Source: Lachnospiraceae bacterium
GTDB taxonomy: Bacteria; Bacillota; Clostridia; Lachnospirales; Lachnospiraceae
NCBI GenBank assembly: GCA_017480195.1
Contig: JAFVBE010000007.1
Span: 1-64,000, forward strand
Direction of reading: 5' to 3'
Length of the DNA: 64,000 nucleotides
The position numbers and the translations under genes were made by a program. Within the stretch, counting starts at the first letter, position 1, and every line of letters begins with the position of its first letter. Below the pieces are notes generated by a model, which was given only the letters and a program-made list of their open reading frames with translations, searched no databases and had not been told where the DNA came from. Below, in pieces: positions 1 through 9,466 of this stretch.

Positions 1-30
1 AAACCCCCGTCCCCAAGGGCAGGACATCTT

Positions 31-3000
31 TTAACTTTCATTAAGATTTTTCCTTGCAGTTGCAAGCATAAGCTTAATTCGGTTGACCTGATTAACCTCG
101 GATGCTCCAGGATCATAGTCGATAGCCACGATATTGGCATCAGGATAAGCTTTTCTTAAGGACTTAATTACACCCTTACCTACGATATGGTTTGGCAGAC
201 ACGCAAATGGCTGACAGCATACTATATTGCTTGCACCGCTCTTGATAAGCTCGACCATCTCACCTGTTAAGAACCAACCCTCACCTGTCTGATTACCGAT
301 TGATACGATAGGCTTTGCGTAATCTGCAAGATGGGAGATATGTACAGGAGGAGTGAACCTCTTGCTTTTGGCAAGGGCATCAGACATAGGTTTTCTGAGC
401 TGCTCTAATGCCCATATACCAAGATTACTCTTTCTTGCAGTACTTTTAGCCTTGCCTAAATATTCGTATTTGTAATTGTTGTTGTAGAAGCAGTACATGA
501 AGAAGTCTAACAAATCCGGCATGACTGCTTCGGCGCCCTCAGCCTCAAGTAGTTCAACAAGGTGGTTGTTGGCTGACGGGAGAAATTTAACAAGGATTTC
601 TCCGACTATACCTACACGAGGCTTAACAACATCTTCATTAAGCGGAAGATTATCAAAGTCATTAATTATTCCATTTATGATTTTTCTGTAGCCTCGTCCG
701 TTATCCTGAATACTCTTAATGCAGATTTTTTCCCATTTTCTATGTAGCTTATCGGCAGAGCCGGGAACCTTCTCGTAAGGTCTGGTTCTGTATAATACTC
801 TCATGAATAAATCACCATATATAACAGCCTGTAGGGCACATTTAATAGTCTTTAAATTATATTTAAAGCCTGAGTTTTCTTCTATTCCCTGAACACTTAA
901 GGCTATAACCGGAATTTGTCCGTAGCCTGCTTTTGCAAGTGCACGTCTTATGAAGCCGACATAGTTGGTGGCACGACAGCCTCCGCCGGTCTGAGTCATG
1001 ATGACAGCGAGCTTGTTTACATCATATTTGCCTGAATTAATGGCATACATAAGCTGACCTACTACTATAAGAGAAGGATAGCAGGCATCGTTATTTACAT
1101 ATTTTAGACCGGTATCCACAACCTCTTTAGTTGCATCAGGGAGCATAACTATGTTAAGTCCCATTTGTCTGAATGCAGGTCCGACCAGTGAGAAATGTAT
1201 AGGTGACATCTGAGGTACTAATATAGTGTAATCCTTCATATCCTGAGTAAATTCAACTCTGTTTATCGCACTTGATACAGGGCAAGGTGCTATATGACGC
1301 TTGCGCCTTACATTTACAGCACTGATAAGTGAACGAATTCTGATACGAGCGGCACCTAAGTTGCTTACCTCATCAATTTTAAGAACTGTATATATCTTAC
1401 CTGAGTTAGTAAGTATATCATTTACACAGTCGGTCGTTACAGCATCCAGTCCGCAGCCGAAGGAATTAAGCTGTATCAGCTCAAGGTTCTTGCTGGTCTT
1501 TACATAGTTGGCAGCCTTGTAGAGTCTGGAATGGTACATCCACTGGTCTGATACTATTAGTGGTCTTTCCACCTCTCCAAGATGTGCCACAGAGTCTTCG
1601 GTAAGAACTGCTATGTCGAAGCTGTTGATAAGCTCAGGAAGTCCATGATTAATCTCAGGGTCGATATGATATGGACGACCTGCCAATACTATACCAAGCT
1701 TGTTATTCTCCTCAAGATATTTAATTGTTTCATTACCTTTTTCTTCAATATCGTGCTTAACTGCATCAGCTTCATCATATGCTGCATCAACAGCATCTGA
1801 TATTTCCTGTATTGTTACATTAGTATATTTCTTAAATTCTCGTAATAATCTTTCTTTCAAAGCCTGTCTGTTGTCAAGAGAGAGGAACGGTCTTATGTAA
1901 ACCGTATCAGGCGCACTTAGCTCCTCCATATTGTTCTTTATATTTTCTGAATATGATGTGACAATAGGACAGTTGTAGTGATTGTTGGCATCAGGAGTCT
2001 CATCTCTCTCATAAGGTATACATGGATAGAATATATTCTTAATGTCATGCTTTAATAACCACATTACATGTCCGTGTGCAATCTTGGCAGGATAGCACTC
2101 AGACTCACTTGGGATTGACTCAATACCAAGGGTATATATGTCACGAGAGGACTTTGGCGAGAGTACAACCCTATAACCAAGCCTGGTAAGAAAGGTAAAC
2201 CAGAATGGGTAGTTCTCGTACATATTAAGAACTCTCGGTATTCCAATTGTTCCGCGTGGTGCCTCAGCTTCAGCAAGAGGTTCATAGTTAAATAATCTGT
2301 TAAATTTATATTCAAATAAATTAGGTACATTATTCGCATTCTTCTTCAAGCCGATACCTTTCTCGCATCTGTTGCCTGATATGAAGCGTCTTCCGCCTGA
2401 GAATTTATTAATTGTAAGAAGACAATTATTAGTACAGCCCTTACATCTTGACATGCTGGTTTCATAGGTAAGGTTCTCTATCTCCTCACGGGAGAGCATT
2501 GTTGTCTCAATTCCGTCCTCATATCTGTCTCTGGCAATAAGAGCAGCACCGAAGGCTCCCATAATACCTGCTATGTCAGGTCTTATGGCTTCTCTGCCGG
2601 AGATAAGCTCGAAGCTTCTAAGCACAGCGTCATTGTAGAAGGTTCCACCCTGAACTACTATATTTTTGCCGAGTGACTTAGGGTCAGTAAGCTTTATAAC
2701 CTTAAGTAAGGCGTTCTTTATAACTGAATAAGCAAGACCTGCTGAGATATCTGCTACGGAAGCTCCCTCTTTCTGTGCCTGCTTAACCTTGGAATTCATG
2801 AATACCGTACATCTTGAACCGAGGTCTATAGGATGCTCAGCGAAAAGCGCAATCTTCGCAAAGTCTTTGATGTCATAATTTAAGGATTTTGCAAATGTTT
2901 CAATAAATGAGCCGCAGCCTGAGGAACATGCTTCATTAAGCATTACATTGTCTACAACTTCATTCTTTATTTTTATACATTTCATATCCTGACCACCGAT

Positions 3001-4248
3001 ATCTAAGATACAGTCTACATCGGAGTCAAAGAATGCAGCGGCAGTATAATGCGCTATGGTCTCAACCTCTCCGTAATCAAGCATAAGTGCGGACTTAATA
3101 AGAGCCTCGCCGTAGCCTGTTGAACAGCCTGAGGCTATCTCGACTCCTTCGGGAAGCTTGTTAAATATATCCTTCATGGCGCGTATAGTTGTCTTAAGAG
3201 GACTTCCGTTGTTGCTGCTATAGAAGTCGTAAAGCAGTGAGCCATCCTCACCTACGAGTGCGACCTTAGTAGTGGTTGAGCCTGCATCTATGCCTAAGAA
3301 GCATTTGCCCTTATATTCAGAGAGATTACCTCTTTTGACATGGTACTTTGACTGTTTTTTTATGAAAGCAGCGTAATCTTCCTCCGAAGCAAAAAGAGGA
3401 GGAAGTCTGTCAACATCAACTGAGAATTTTAAATCGTCATTTAACTTAGAACTAAGCTCCTTAAGCTTAAACTGAGTATCTTCCTTCGCCTGAAGGGCAG
3501 CGCCTACAGCGGCAAAAAGATGGGAATGCTCAGGTGCGATTATATTATCCTCTCCGAGATTAAGTGTTCTGATAAATGCAGCCTTAAGCTGATCTAAGAA
3601 ATGAAGCGGACCGCCCAAGAATGCAACATTTCCCTTGATTGGCTTACCGCATGCAAGACCGCTTATGGTCTGATTAACAACTGCCTGGAAGATGGATGCG
3701 GCAAGGTTTGGCTTTGTCGCTCCCTCATTTATAAGAGGCTGTATATCGGTTTTGGCAAATACACCGCAGCGTGCAGCGATAGGATATATGGTATCATAAT
3801 CCTTAGCGTATGTATTAAGTCCTGTGGCGTCAGTCTGCAGCAGTGATGCCATCTGGTCTATGAATGAGCCTGTACCGCCGGCACATACACCATTCATACG
3901 CTGCTCGATACCATTTGTAAAATAAATTATCTTGGCATCCTCACCACCTAATTCGATAGCAACATCTGTATGTGGTGCATAATCCTTAAGCGCATCTGTT
4001 ACACAGATAACCTCCTGCTCGAAAGGTACTCCGATAACCTTAGCAAGAGCGAGACCTCCGGAACCGGTTATGGTCGGAGCTGCTTCTATATTACCAAGTT
4101 TATTTGAGGCATTATCCAAAAGCTCCTTTAATGTCTCCTTGATATTGGCGAAATGCCTCTTATATTCTGAAAATAATATATTGTGTTCTTCATCAATTAT
4201 GGCAACCTTAACTGTGGTTGAACCTATATCTATACCTAATCTGTACAT
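31..4248 (-). CDS. 2-hydroxyacyl-CoA dehydratase activase-like protein, giant fused form
   Basis: A 1405-residue protein of the BadF/BadG/HgdC ATPase family. Known members hydrolyse ATP to drive a low-potential electron from a 4Fe-4S cluster into 2-hydroxyacyl-CoA dehydratases, and are highly oxygen sensitive. Two activase domains are visible. The first has the nucleotide motif [10 protein letters not shown] (residues 5-14) and cluster-type cysteines C122 (CAGGTGSF) and C161 (RCGVFAKTD). The second has [10 protein letters not shown] (about 319-328), C441/C445 (CSSGCGSF) and C480. A CxxCxxxC motif (CKGCTNNC) follows near residue 605, then a long DUF2229/dehydratase-like C-terminal half. The length is typical of the fused clostridial type, whose exact substrate is generally unknown. 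The ATG is chosen because the first ATPase strand starts at once. The good ribosome site AAGGAGG lies 23 nt upstream, beyond a small hairpin. It is transcribed alone, divergent from the LysM gene. Confidence 0.9.
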   Translation of the reverse strand: MYRLGIDIGSTTVKVAIIDEEHNILFSEYKRHFANIKETLKELLDNASNKLGNIEAAPTITGSGGLALAKVIGVPFEQEVICVTDALKDYAPHTDVAIELGGEDAKIIYFTNGIEQRMNGVCAGGTGSFIDQMASLLQTDATGLNTYAKDYDTIYPIAARCGVFAKTDIQPLINEGATKPNLAASIFQAVVNQTISGLACGKPIKGNVAFLGGPLHFLDQLKAAFIRTLNLGEDNIIAPEHSHLFAAVGAALQAKEDTQFKLKELSSKLNDDLKFSVDVDRLPPLFASEEDYAAFIKKQSKYHVKRGNLSEYKGKCFLGIDAGSTTTKVALVGEDGSLLYDFYSSNNGSPLKTTIRAMKDIFNKLPEGVEIASGCSTGYGEALIKSALMLDYGEVETIAHYTAAAFFDSDVDCILDIGGQDMKCIKIKNEVVDNVMLNEACSSGCGSFIETFAKSLNYDIKDFAKIALFAEHPIDLGSRCTVFMNSKVKQAQKEGASVADISAGLAYSVIKNALLKVIKLTDPKSLGKNIVVQGGTFYNDAVLRSFELISGREAIRPDIAGIMGAFGAALIARDRYEDGIETTMLSREEIENLTYETSMSRCKGCTNNCLLTINKFSGGRRFISGNRCEKGIGLKKNANNVPNLFEYKFNRLFNYEPLAEAEAPRGTIGIPRVLNMYENYPFWFTFLTRLGYRVVLSPKSSRDIYTLGIESIPSESECYPAKIAHGHVMWLLKHDIKNIFYPCIPYERDETPDANNHYNCPIVTSYSENIKNNMEELSAPDTVYIRPFLSLDNRQALKERLLREFKKYTNVTIQEISDAVDAAYDEADAVKHDIEEKGNETIKYLEENNKLGIVLAGRPYHIDPEINHGLPELINSFDIAVLTEDSVAHLGEVERPLIVSDQWMYHSRLYKAANYVKTSKNLELIQLNSFGCGLDAVTTDCVNDILTNSGKIYTVLKIDEVSNLGAARIRIRSLISAVNVRRKRHIAPCPVSSAINRVEFTQDMKDYTILVPQMSPIHFSLVGPAFRQMGLNIVMLPDATKEVVDTGLKYVNNDACYPSLIVVGQLMYAINSGKYDVNKLAVIMTQTGGGCRATNYVGFIRRALAKAGYGQIPVIALSVQGIEENSGFKYNLKTIKCALQAVIYGDLFMRVLYRTRPYEKVPGSADKLHRKWEKICIKSIQDNGRGYRKIINGIINDFDNLPLNEDVVKPRVGIVGEILVKFLPSANNHLVELLEAEGAEAVMPDLLDFFMYCFYNNNYKYEYLGKAKSTARKSNLGIWALEQLRKPMSDALAKSKRFTPPVHISHLADYAKPIVSIGNQTGEGWFLTGEMVELIKSGASNIVCCQPFACLPNHIVGKGVIKSLRKAYPDANIVAIDYDPGASEVNQVNRIKLMLATARKNLNES

Positions 4249-4308
4249 ATAATTATGGCTAAAAAGCCTTGCCTCCTTATCCTTTAACTTAATTCGACAG
4301 CATAAAAT

Positions 4309-4337
4309 ATTATAATAGAATAATATATAAAATACAA
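4309..4337 (-). promoter_or_regulatory. Sigma-A-type promoter of the activase gene
   Basis: On the minus strand, TTGTAT (4337-4332) and TATAAT (4314-4309) are separated by exactly 17 nt, placing the transcript start near 4302. The AAGGAGG ribosome site is at 4278-4272. A four-pair hairpin (GGCT-TTTT-AGCC, 4268-4257) lies between that site and the ATG at 4248 and would shorten the effective spacing. Confidence 0.65.
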
Positions 4338-4406
4338 CCGAAAAAATATGATTTTTTAGCTACAATTTTTGTTAATTGGCATAGAATAATCAAAAAGGGG
4401 AAAAAT

Positions 4407-4754
4407 ATGGAAAAAGAATGTAAGGGAGTCATCCATAAGGTGGTGGCAGGAGATACATTATATAAGATTTCAAAGCTGTATGGAGTGAGGCTTATAGATG
4501 TCATGAAGGAGAATCCGTTTGTGAATGTGTATAACTTACAGCCGGGTGATGAGATATGTGTACCTACCGAGATTTACGAGGAGGAGGAAAGAAGATATTT
4601 TACAGCAAGAACAGGTGAGACCTTTGGTAGTCTTCTTGAGGAGATTAGTTCGGATATTGCAAGTCTGATGGACTTTAATAAGGAGCTTTATGATATGCCA
4701 ATACCGCTTGGAACCATAATAAGAATTCCTCCGAATGACAGTAATAATAATTAA
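4407..4754 (+). CDS. LysM domain protein without signal peptide
   Basis: A 115-residue protein. The N-terminal half is a clear LysM module (HKVVAGDTLYKISKLYGV..., residues about 9-52, ending LQPGDEICVP). The second half (ARTGETFGSLLEE... to GTIIRIP, about 68-110) reads as a second, divergent LysM fold. LysM domains bind peptidoglycan or related glycans. No signal peptide or membrane segment is visible, so it is either cytoplasmic or associated with a spore or coat structure, as several clostridial double-LysM proteins are. AGGGG precedes the ATG by about 6 nt. It is divergent from the activase gene and precedes a separate promoter at 4765. Its specific role is not known. Confidence 0.8.
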   Translation: MEKECKGVIHKVVAGDTLYKISKLYGVRLIDVMKENPFVNVYNLQPGDEICVPTEIYEEEERRYFTARTGETFGSLLEEISSDIASLMDFNKELYDMPIPLGTIIRIPPNDSNNN

Positions 4755-4764
4755 ACATAAATGT

Positions 4765-4793
4765 TTGCCTGGCTTGTAACTTTGTGTTATAAT
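4765..4793 (+). promoter_or_regulatory. Sigma-A-type promoter upstream of the rhomboid-like gene
   Basis: TTGCCT (4765-4770) and TATAAT (4788-4793) are spaced by 17 nt. The inferred start is near 4800, giving a leader of about 148 nt before the ATG at 4948, unusually long for a simple 5' end. Confidence 0.65.
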
Positions 4794-4799
4794 AGCGAG

Positions 4800-4947
4800 G
4801 AAAAGTGATATCATTCTTGAATGAATGTCACCTTGACGAGCAATCACATCAAGCTGTCAGGCGAGATGTTAAAAGCGTGTATGCAGTGTTGACTATTGAG
4901 TTAAACACTGTATATACGCAATAAATTTTAAATAAGGACTAAACAAT
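4800..4947 (+). ncRNA. Structured 5' leader of unknown class
   Basis: The transcribed leader contains three candidate helices. The first is a tight hairpin (GTGA/TCAC outer and TCATTC/GAATGA inner, 4805-4831). The second is CTTGA/TCAAG (4832-4853), whose left arm CCTTGAC can instead pair with GTCAGG at 4856-4861. The third is a long stem, 4875-4890 with 4904-4919, 16 pairs including two G-U. No U-run follows the last stem, so it is not a plain terminator. The mutually exclusive pairings suggest a regulatory leader, but no riboswitch class was recognised. Confidence 0.35.
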
Positions 4948-5898
4948 ATGAATTTTTTGTACAAGCTTGAAAAAAAATTTGGAAAATATTCTATCAGGAA
5001 TTTGCCTCTTATTCTGGCTTTGCTTTTCGCATTTAATTATCTTTTGTCAGCGGCAGCTCCGGATATTTATTATAATCTTCTGTTAATACCATATAATGTA
5101 TTTGCCGAGCACCAGTATTGGAGACTTTTTACATGGATTTTTACAGCTCCGGGAGCCTTTGACAGGTGGACGGTTATTAAATTGGTAATTCTTTATTTTA
5201 TTGGTACCTCTGCTGAGAGAGGTATGGGGACATTTATGTTCAATCTCTATATGCTTGGTAATATGCTGCTTAACTTTTTAACTGTTCTAATTGTAGGAGG
5301 GTTTACTTATTTTAGAGGTAGCAACAGTGGCAGTGTCAGTATCCTTGATGCAACTGACATGATATCGGGCGGAATGTTTATTAACTGGCTTGTGCCAATG
5401 AGTGTTTTCTTTGCCTTTGCCATAGCGTATATGGAAGGTACGGTATATTATATGTTTTTATTTCCGATGAAGGCTAAGTATATTGCAGCGATAGATTTTG
5501 CGATTTTGACTTACTATTATTTCACATACCCGATTACTACATTAAGGGCAATTATTGTAATCAATATTGCTTACTTTTTCATATTCTATGCAATAATGAA
5601 GAGATACAGCTTCAGGAAAAACGCGAAATTTTCATTTTCAGATTATTCTAAAAACAGGAAAAAGAGAAACTTCAAGGTAAGAGATAATGAGAATAATGTC
5701 ACGGATTTTTCTGATTATCTGAACAGGAAAAAGACATCTGATAAGCCTCTTCCGGAAAGTATAACAAGACACAAATGTGCTATATGCGGCAGAACGGAGA
5801 AAGATAGTAAGGATTTGGTATTCAGATTTTGTACTAAATGTAATGGAAGCTATGAATATTGCGACGAGCATATCTATACACACGAGCATGTGAAGTAA
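4948..5898 (+). CDS. Rhomboid-like integral membrane protein with C-terminal zinc ribbon
   Basis: 316 residues. The first about 225 form a polytopic membrane domain with five or six hydrophobic segments. The sequence QYWRLFTWIFTAPG and its surroundings resemble the L1/WR region of rhomboid and derlin proteins. The serine motif GxSG and the partner His of active rhomboids are not visible, so this looks like a proteolytically inactive relative (inference). The soluble tail is basic, then has CAICG...CTKC and CDEH...H pairs (residues about 277-313), probably a zinc-binding ribbon. It is the first gene after the 4765 promoter and leader and is followed by two unrecognised genes in the same direction. 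Spacing (69 nt to the next start) suggests one transcript. Membrane quality control or recruitment of a partner is possible but unproven. Confidence 0.65.
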   Translation: MNFLYKLEKKFGKYSIRNLPLILALLFAFNYLLSAAAPDIYYNLLLIPYNVFAEHQYWRLFTWIFTAPGAFDRWTVIKLVILYFIGTSAERGMGTFMFNLYMLGNMLLNFLTVLIVGGFTYFRGSNSGSVSILDATDMISGGMFINWLVPMSVFFAFAIAYMEGTVYYMFLFPMKAKYIAAIDFAILTYYYFTYPITTLRAIIVINIAYFFIFYAIMKRYSFRKNAKFSFSDYSKNRKKRNFKVRDNENNVTDFSDYLNRKKTSDKPLPESITRHKCAICGRTEKDSKDLVFRFCTKCNGSYEYCDEHIYTHEHVK

Positions 5899-5967
5899 GG
5901 AAGCCTCGTGACAATTAATTTGCAGGTCAATGTAAGGATATAACATAACTAAGGAGACTTATTTAAA

Positions 5968-7377
5968 ATGGGTAACAATATAAAGAAGCTCGTTGGAGAG
6001 ATAAAGAGCGATTATAATTTAGAGGATAATATTAAGGAATATACGAAGATATTAGGTGAGAAGTATAATTATTACTCATTAGTCAAGGCAAGCATGAATT
6101 ATTATACTATGAAGGAAATCATACTTGAGATGACTGATAAGAATACTGATGTATGCAAGTATTTTTCCATAATTACAAGACTTATTAGTAATAATATAAT
6201 AGACAGGCAGACTGTAGATGAGGAAGCCATGACTGCGATAAAGCAGGTAAGGGAGAATATAGAGTATAAGATGAAGCTGCTTACTGCCTATACGGATGCT
6301 TTTGAAATTTATGAATATGTATTAAATCGTGTCGAAGCCGGAATCAAGGATACGGTGGAAGAGGTTGATATAGACTTATTATCCGATAAGATGTTCCAAT
6401 ATGTGTTCTCTGAGAATGACAAGGTTGTGATTAACAGCAAGCTTCAGCTTCTTATGGCTCAGCTTCCTATCAGGATGACGAAGAATAAGTTCTATGATGT
6501 GATTGCAAATACACTTTTGTTATACAAGGGTGGTGACGCTTCATCCTTGGATGAGTTTGCTGACATGATAAGGACATCTGCGCTTATCACGAAGCCGAAG
6601 GGATTTGAGACGGAGTATCCGTTCTTATACCATGTATATAATGATTTAAAGGCTGCTGATTACAAGGAGTTAAGCGAGGCGGCATTCGATGATTTACAGA
6701 TAAGGCTCTCACAGGCAGCGGATATTATTAACGAAGAGGCATCGAATTATCTGTTATTACAGGAGATTGTAAATGACTTATATACACTGCTTCTTACCAT
6801 AGACAATCAGTATGACAGCAATATTACCTATCCGGCATATAAGGCTGCGATAGATATTATAAAGATATGTATAGCAAGTGACAGCATTGAGGATTTTACT
6901 GATATTATAATGGATAACTTCGTAAGTATAGAAGGCGTTCAGGAGAAGGCAGCAGATGATATAATGCAGCTTGAGTCTGCATTTGATACTATAAGCACCG
7001 GAAAGTCGGACAAGATATCTGAATACTCATTAGATGGTGAATTTGAGAAGCTGGATATAATAAGTAAGCTTTTATCCTCGAGTTTATTTATAGATATTGA
7101 CAAGAACAACAAAAAAGAAGAAAAGGTTATTGATGATAAATACATAGAGAATATTAAGAATGAGCTTACAGATGAATTCGCTAAAATATTCGCAGATAAT
7201 TCCAAGCTTGTGAACAGAAGTATTATGTGCAAGATAATTGCAGCGATGCCGGTATTTCTTAATTCCAAACAGGAGATAAAGGATTATTTTGACTATACCT
7301 TATCGGGCTGTAAGGATAAGAGTGAGCTATGGGCATGCAATAAGCTTATATGCGAGCTTATTGAAGAGGATTATTAA
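5968..7377 (+). CDS. Hypothetical protein, all-helical, 469 residues
   Basis: Not recognised. It is soluble, acidic and rich in Leu, Ile, Lys, Asp and Glu, with no signal peptide, transmembrane segment, cysteine cluster or nucleotide-binding motif. Composition and spacing suggest an alpha-helical, possibly repeat-like fold. A good ribosome site (AAGGAGA) precedes the ATG. It lies between the rhomboid-like gene and another unknown gene, 15 nt from the next start, so the three are probably cotranscribed. Codon use resembles the neighbours, giving no sign of recent transfer. No function is proposed. Confidence 0.7.
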   Translation: MGNNIKKLVGEIKSDYNLEDNIKEYTKILGEKYNYYSLVKASMNYYTMKEIILEMTDKNTDVCKYFSIITRLISNNIIDRQTVDEEAMTAIKQVRENIEYKMKLLTAYTDAFEIYEYVLNRVEAGIKDTVEEVDIDLLSDKMFQYVFSENDKVVINSKLQLLMAQLPIRMTKNKFYDVIANTLLLYKGGDASSLDEFADMIRTSALITKPKGFETEYPFLYHVYNDLKAADYKELSEAAFDDLQIRLSQAADIINEEASNYLLLQEIVNDLYTLLLTIDNQYDSNITYPAYKAAIDIIKICIASDSIEDFTDIIMDNFVSIEGVQEKAADDIMQLESAFDTISTGKSDKISEYSLDGEFEKLDIISKLLSSSLFIDIDKNNKKEEKVIDDKYIENIKNELTDEFAKIFADNSKLVNRSIMCKIIAAMPVFLNSKQEIKDYFDYTLSGCKDKSELWACNKLICELIEEDY

Positions 7378-7392
7378 AACTTGGGTGGTTAG

Positions 7393-7707
7393 ATGAAGAT
7401 TGTTGATGCTCCTTATGTCAACGGATTTAAGGATAAAAAGAAAAATAAAATAATAAGAAGGATTAAGCATAAGGTTAAAGCGAACGGAGTGTATGTGATT
7501 ACATCGCCAATCATAACCGACGGTATAATGGATATATTTCAGTACAGCCAGCTTCTTACTAAGTTTTATGATAATTTGAGAGATGATATGTACATACTTG
7601 GTATAGCCAAGGGTAAAAAAGAAGCCAAGGAGCTTATTGTAAATATAGTTCAGGATATGTATGACGCAGGCTATGAATTTGATGTAAAGGGTTTTTTTGG
7701 AATATAG
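7393..7707 (+). CDS. Hypothetical protein, 104 residues
   Basis: Not recognised. It is a small basic protein with a Lys-rich N-terminal part (residues 13-29) followed by an apparent alpha/beta region containing ILGIAKGKKEA. No signal peptide or membrane segment is visible. GGGTGG lies just ahead of the ATG. The gene sits 15 nt after the 469-residue unknown and ends only a few bases before the DUF2953 gene, so it belongs to the same operon. Function unknown. Confidence 0.65.
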   Translation: MKIVDAPYVNGFKDKKKNKIIRRIKHKVKANGVYVITSPIITDGIMDIFQYSQLLTKFYDNLRDDMYILGIAKGKKEAKELIVNIVQDMYDAGYEFDVKGFFGI

Positions 7708-7716
7708 GGTGTGAAT

Positions 7717-8769
7717 ATGCTTCATATATTATGGTTAATACTAAAAATAATATTGATAGTGCTTGCGATTGTACTTGGACTGGTTCTGCTTATAGTCTTG
7801 CTTGTGTTATTTGCACCGATAAGATATAAGGTGGCGGCAGACATCGATGAGGACATCGGAGTGGTCGCCAAGGTGCGGTTCCTTATAGTGAGTGTCGGAG
7901 TTTTGTTCGAGAAAAAAGGTGAAGAGAATAATCTTGATACGGCAATCCGAATATGCGGTATAAGAATTAATAAAAAGGACAAGGACGATACAGGCGGTAA
8001 GGATAAGAAGTCTAAAAAAGAAAGAAAGAAAAGGACAAAGGCAGATGAGGCTTACGAAGAAGAAAAGACAGATACCGCTTATATAGATAAGGCGGGAACT
8101 GATGCGGATGATAAAACCGTATATTCAGAGTATGATAATGATGCTTCGGAGGCAGCGGTTGAAAGCAGCACAAATGAGATTGAAACTTCAGACGGCTCTG
8201 AGACTGAGGACATCGACGAATACGACCTCTTTGATGATGAGTCCGAGGATAAGGACAAGAAGAAGCTTCTTGACAGGATAAAGCAGTTCTTTATCAAGGC
8301 TAAGGATAAGATGTCCAAGATTAAGGATAAGCCCGAGGATGAGGTCAAGGAGAGCATACTTACCAAGATAGAAGAAAAGAGCGAAGCAATAAAGAAAAAA
8401 TATGAAGAGATTGAGAAGAAGTACAGACGCTTTGAGAAATTTTGGAATCTGAAATGTACCGTAAGGACGAGGGAGTATATAGGTAAGTATCTTATAAGCA
8501 TATTAAAGCATATAGCTCCTAAGAAGATAAAAGGCAGAATAAGGTACGGTATGGATGAGCCGTACAAGACCGGTACGGTCACAGGCTACTTAAGCCTTAT
8601 GCCTTTCGTATATCAGAAGCATTTTTCGCTTGAACCGGACTTCTATGAGAAGGTTATTGAGGGAAATGTAGAGCTTAAAGGAAGAATAGTTCTTGGATAT
8701 ATAGCCAGAATAGCTCTTAAGCCATATATCTGGCAGACCATAAAAGCGGCAAAAAGATTAAATAATTAA
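7717..8769 (+). CDS. DUF2953 domain protein (YtfI-like), membrane anchored
   Basis: 350 residues from the chosen ATG. The N-terminal hydrophobic segment (about residues 5-33) is a membrane anchor. A long, highly charged linker (about 80-215, many Lys, Glu, Asp) follows. The C-terminal part (about 265-350, with GTVTGYLSLMP and a closing Lys-Pro-Tyr-Ile-Trp block) matches DUF2953. An upstream GTG at 7711 leaves no room for a ribosome site, so the ATG at 7717 behind AGGGT is preferred. In Bacillus and clostridia this family (YtfI) is encoded next to YtfJ/GerW, as here. A sporulation or envelope link is inferred from that pairing; the biochemical role is unknown. The linker is longer and more charged than is usual. 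Confidence 0.75.
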   Translation: MLHILWLILKIILIVLAIVLGLVLLIVLLVLFAPIRYKVAADIDEDIGVVAKVRFLIVSVGVLFEKKGEENNLDTAIRICGIRINKKDKDDTGGKDKKSKKERKKRTKADEAYEEEKTDTAYIDKAGTDADDKTVYSEYDNDASEAAVESSTNEIETSDGSETEDIDEYDLFDDESEDKDKKKLLDRIKQFFIKAKDKMSKIKDKPEDEVKESILTKIEEKSEAIKKKYEEIEKKYRRFEKFWNLKCTVRTREYIGKYLISILKHIAPKKIKGRIRYGMDEPYKTGTVTGYLSLMPFVYQKHFSLEPDFYEKVIEGNVELKGRIVLGYIARIALKPYIWQTIKAAKRLNN

Positions 8770-8823
8770 GAGTAAGATGCCTGTAAGACGGGCGGTATGT
8801 AACAAATTCAGGAGGATTATATA

Positions 8824-9231
8824 ATGGATAATAATTTTAACGAGACAGTAGGTTCACTTTTCAAGGGTATGGATTCACTTCTTTCAACTAAGACTGTAGT
8901 TGGAGAGCCAACTAAGATAGGAGATACGATAATACTTCCTTTGGTGGATGTAAACTTCGGTGTGGCAGCAGGAGCATTTGCCAAGCAGGATAAGAGGCAT
9001 AATTCTGCCGGCGGCGGTATGGGCGGTAAGATGTCGCCTTCTGCAGTTCTTGTAATTCAGAACGGATATGCCAAGATGGTCAATGTCAAGAGTGAGGATA
9101 CCATAAGCAAGGTTATTGATTTTGTACCGGCAGTCATAGATAAGGTAAGTGGTATCGTATCCAAGAAGGATAAGGCGGCTGACGAGGCAGCAGAAGAAGT
9201 AATAAAGGATATTAAGGAAGAAATTATCTAA
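8824..9231 (+). CDS. ytfJ: GerW family sporulation protein (YtfJ)
   Basis: 135 residues with the family's hallmark features: VGEPTKIGDTIILPLVDVNFG (around residues 25-45), a Gly-rich stretch GGGMGGKMSP and the following VLVIQNGYAKMV. B. subtilis YtfJ/GerW is a forespore-expressed protein needed for normal germination. Many non-sporulating Clostridia also keep it, so its presence does not prove sporulation. It follows the DUF2953 gene with a 54-nt gap and has a strong AGGAGG site. The conserved pairing supports a shared role with the upstream membrane protein. Confidence 0.85.
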   Translation: MDNNFNETVGSLFKGMDSLLSTKTVVGEPTKIGDTIILPLVDVNFGVAAGAFAKQDKRHNSAGGGMGGKMSPSAVLVIQNGYAKMVNVKSEDTISKVIDFVPAVIDKVSGIVSKKDKAADEAAEEVIKDIKEEII

Positions 9232-9288
9232 GGATATTCTTTATTTACTTACACAAGCATATAATATTCTAAATGAAATTTTTATGTG

Positions 9289-9441
9289 ATGTATATGAGT
9301 GCTTTGATTGGGTATGCCCTGCTGTTTACGGCTATAGGTATATTAATATCATATTTTATAAGTGGATTTTGTGAATTCATAGTTGTGGTTGCGCTTTTGT
9401 TGGGGGCGTATATTCTGTTGCTAAGATGTGGCAAACCGTGA
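9289..9441 (+). CDS. Possible small two-helix membrane protein, 50 residues
   Basis: An open frame of 50 codons starting ATG-TAT-ATG and ending TGA at 9439-9441. It translates to two hydrophobic stretches (ALLFTAIGILISYFI and EFIVVVALLLGAYILLL) split by a short Ser-Gly-Phe-Cys-Glu turn, with a basic end (RCGKP). It fills most of the gap between gerW and the (p)ppGpp synthetase gene. Against it: no clear ribosome site precedes either ATG (9289 or 9295). It may be a genuine small membrane protein or chance AT-rich coding. Confidence 0.4.
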   Translation: MYMSALIGYALLFTAIGILISYFISGFCEFIVVVALLLGAYILLLRCGKP

Positions 9442-9466
9442 ATTCGCATATAATGAGGTGGTTACA

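Noticed and set aside
1-30. C/G-rich run at the window start as a terminator for the activase gene
   Set aside because: Only partial sequence is visible and no clean stem with a T run can be built.
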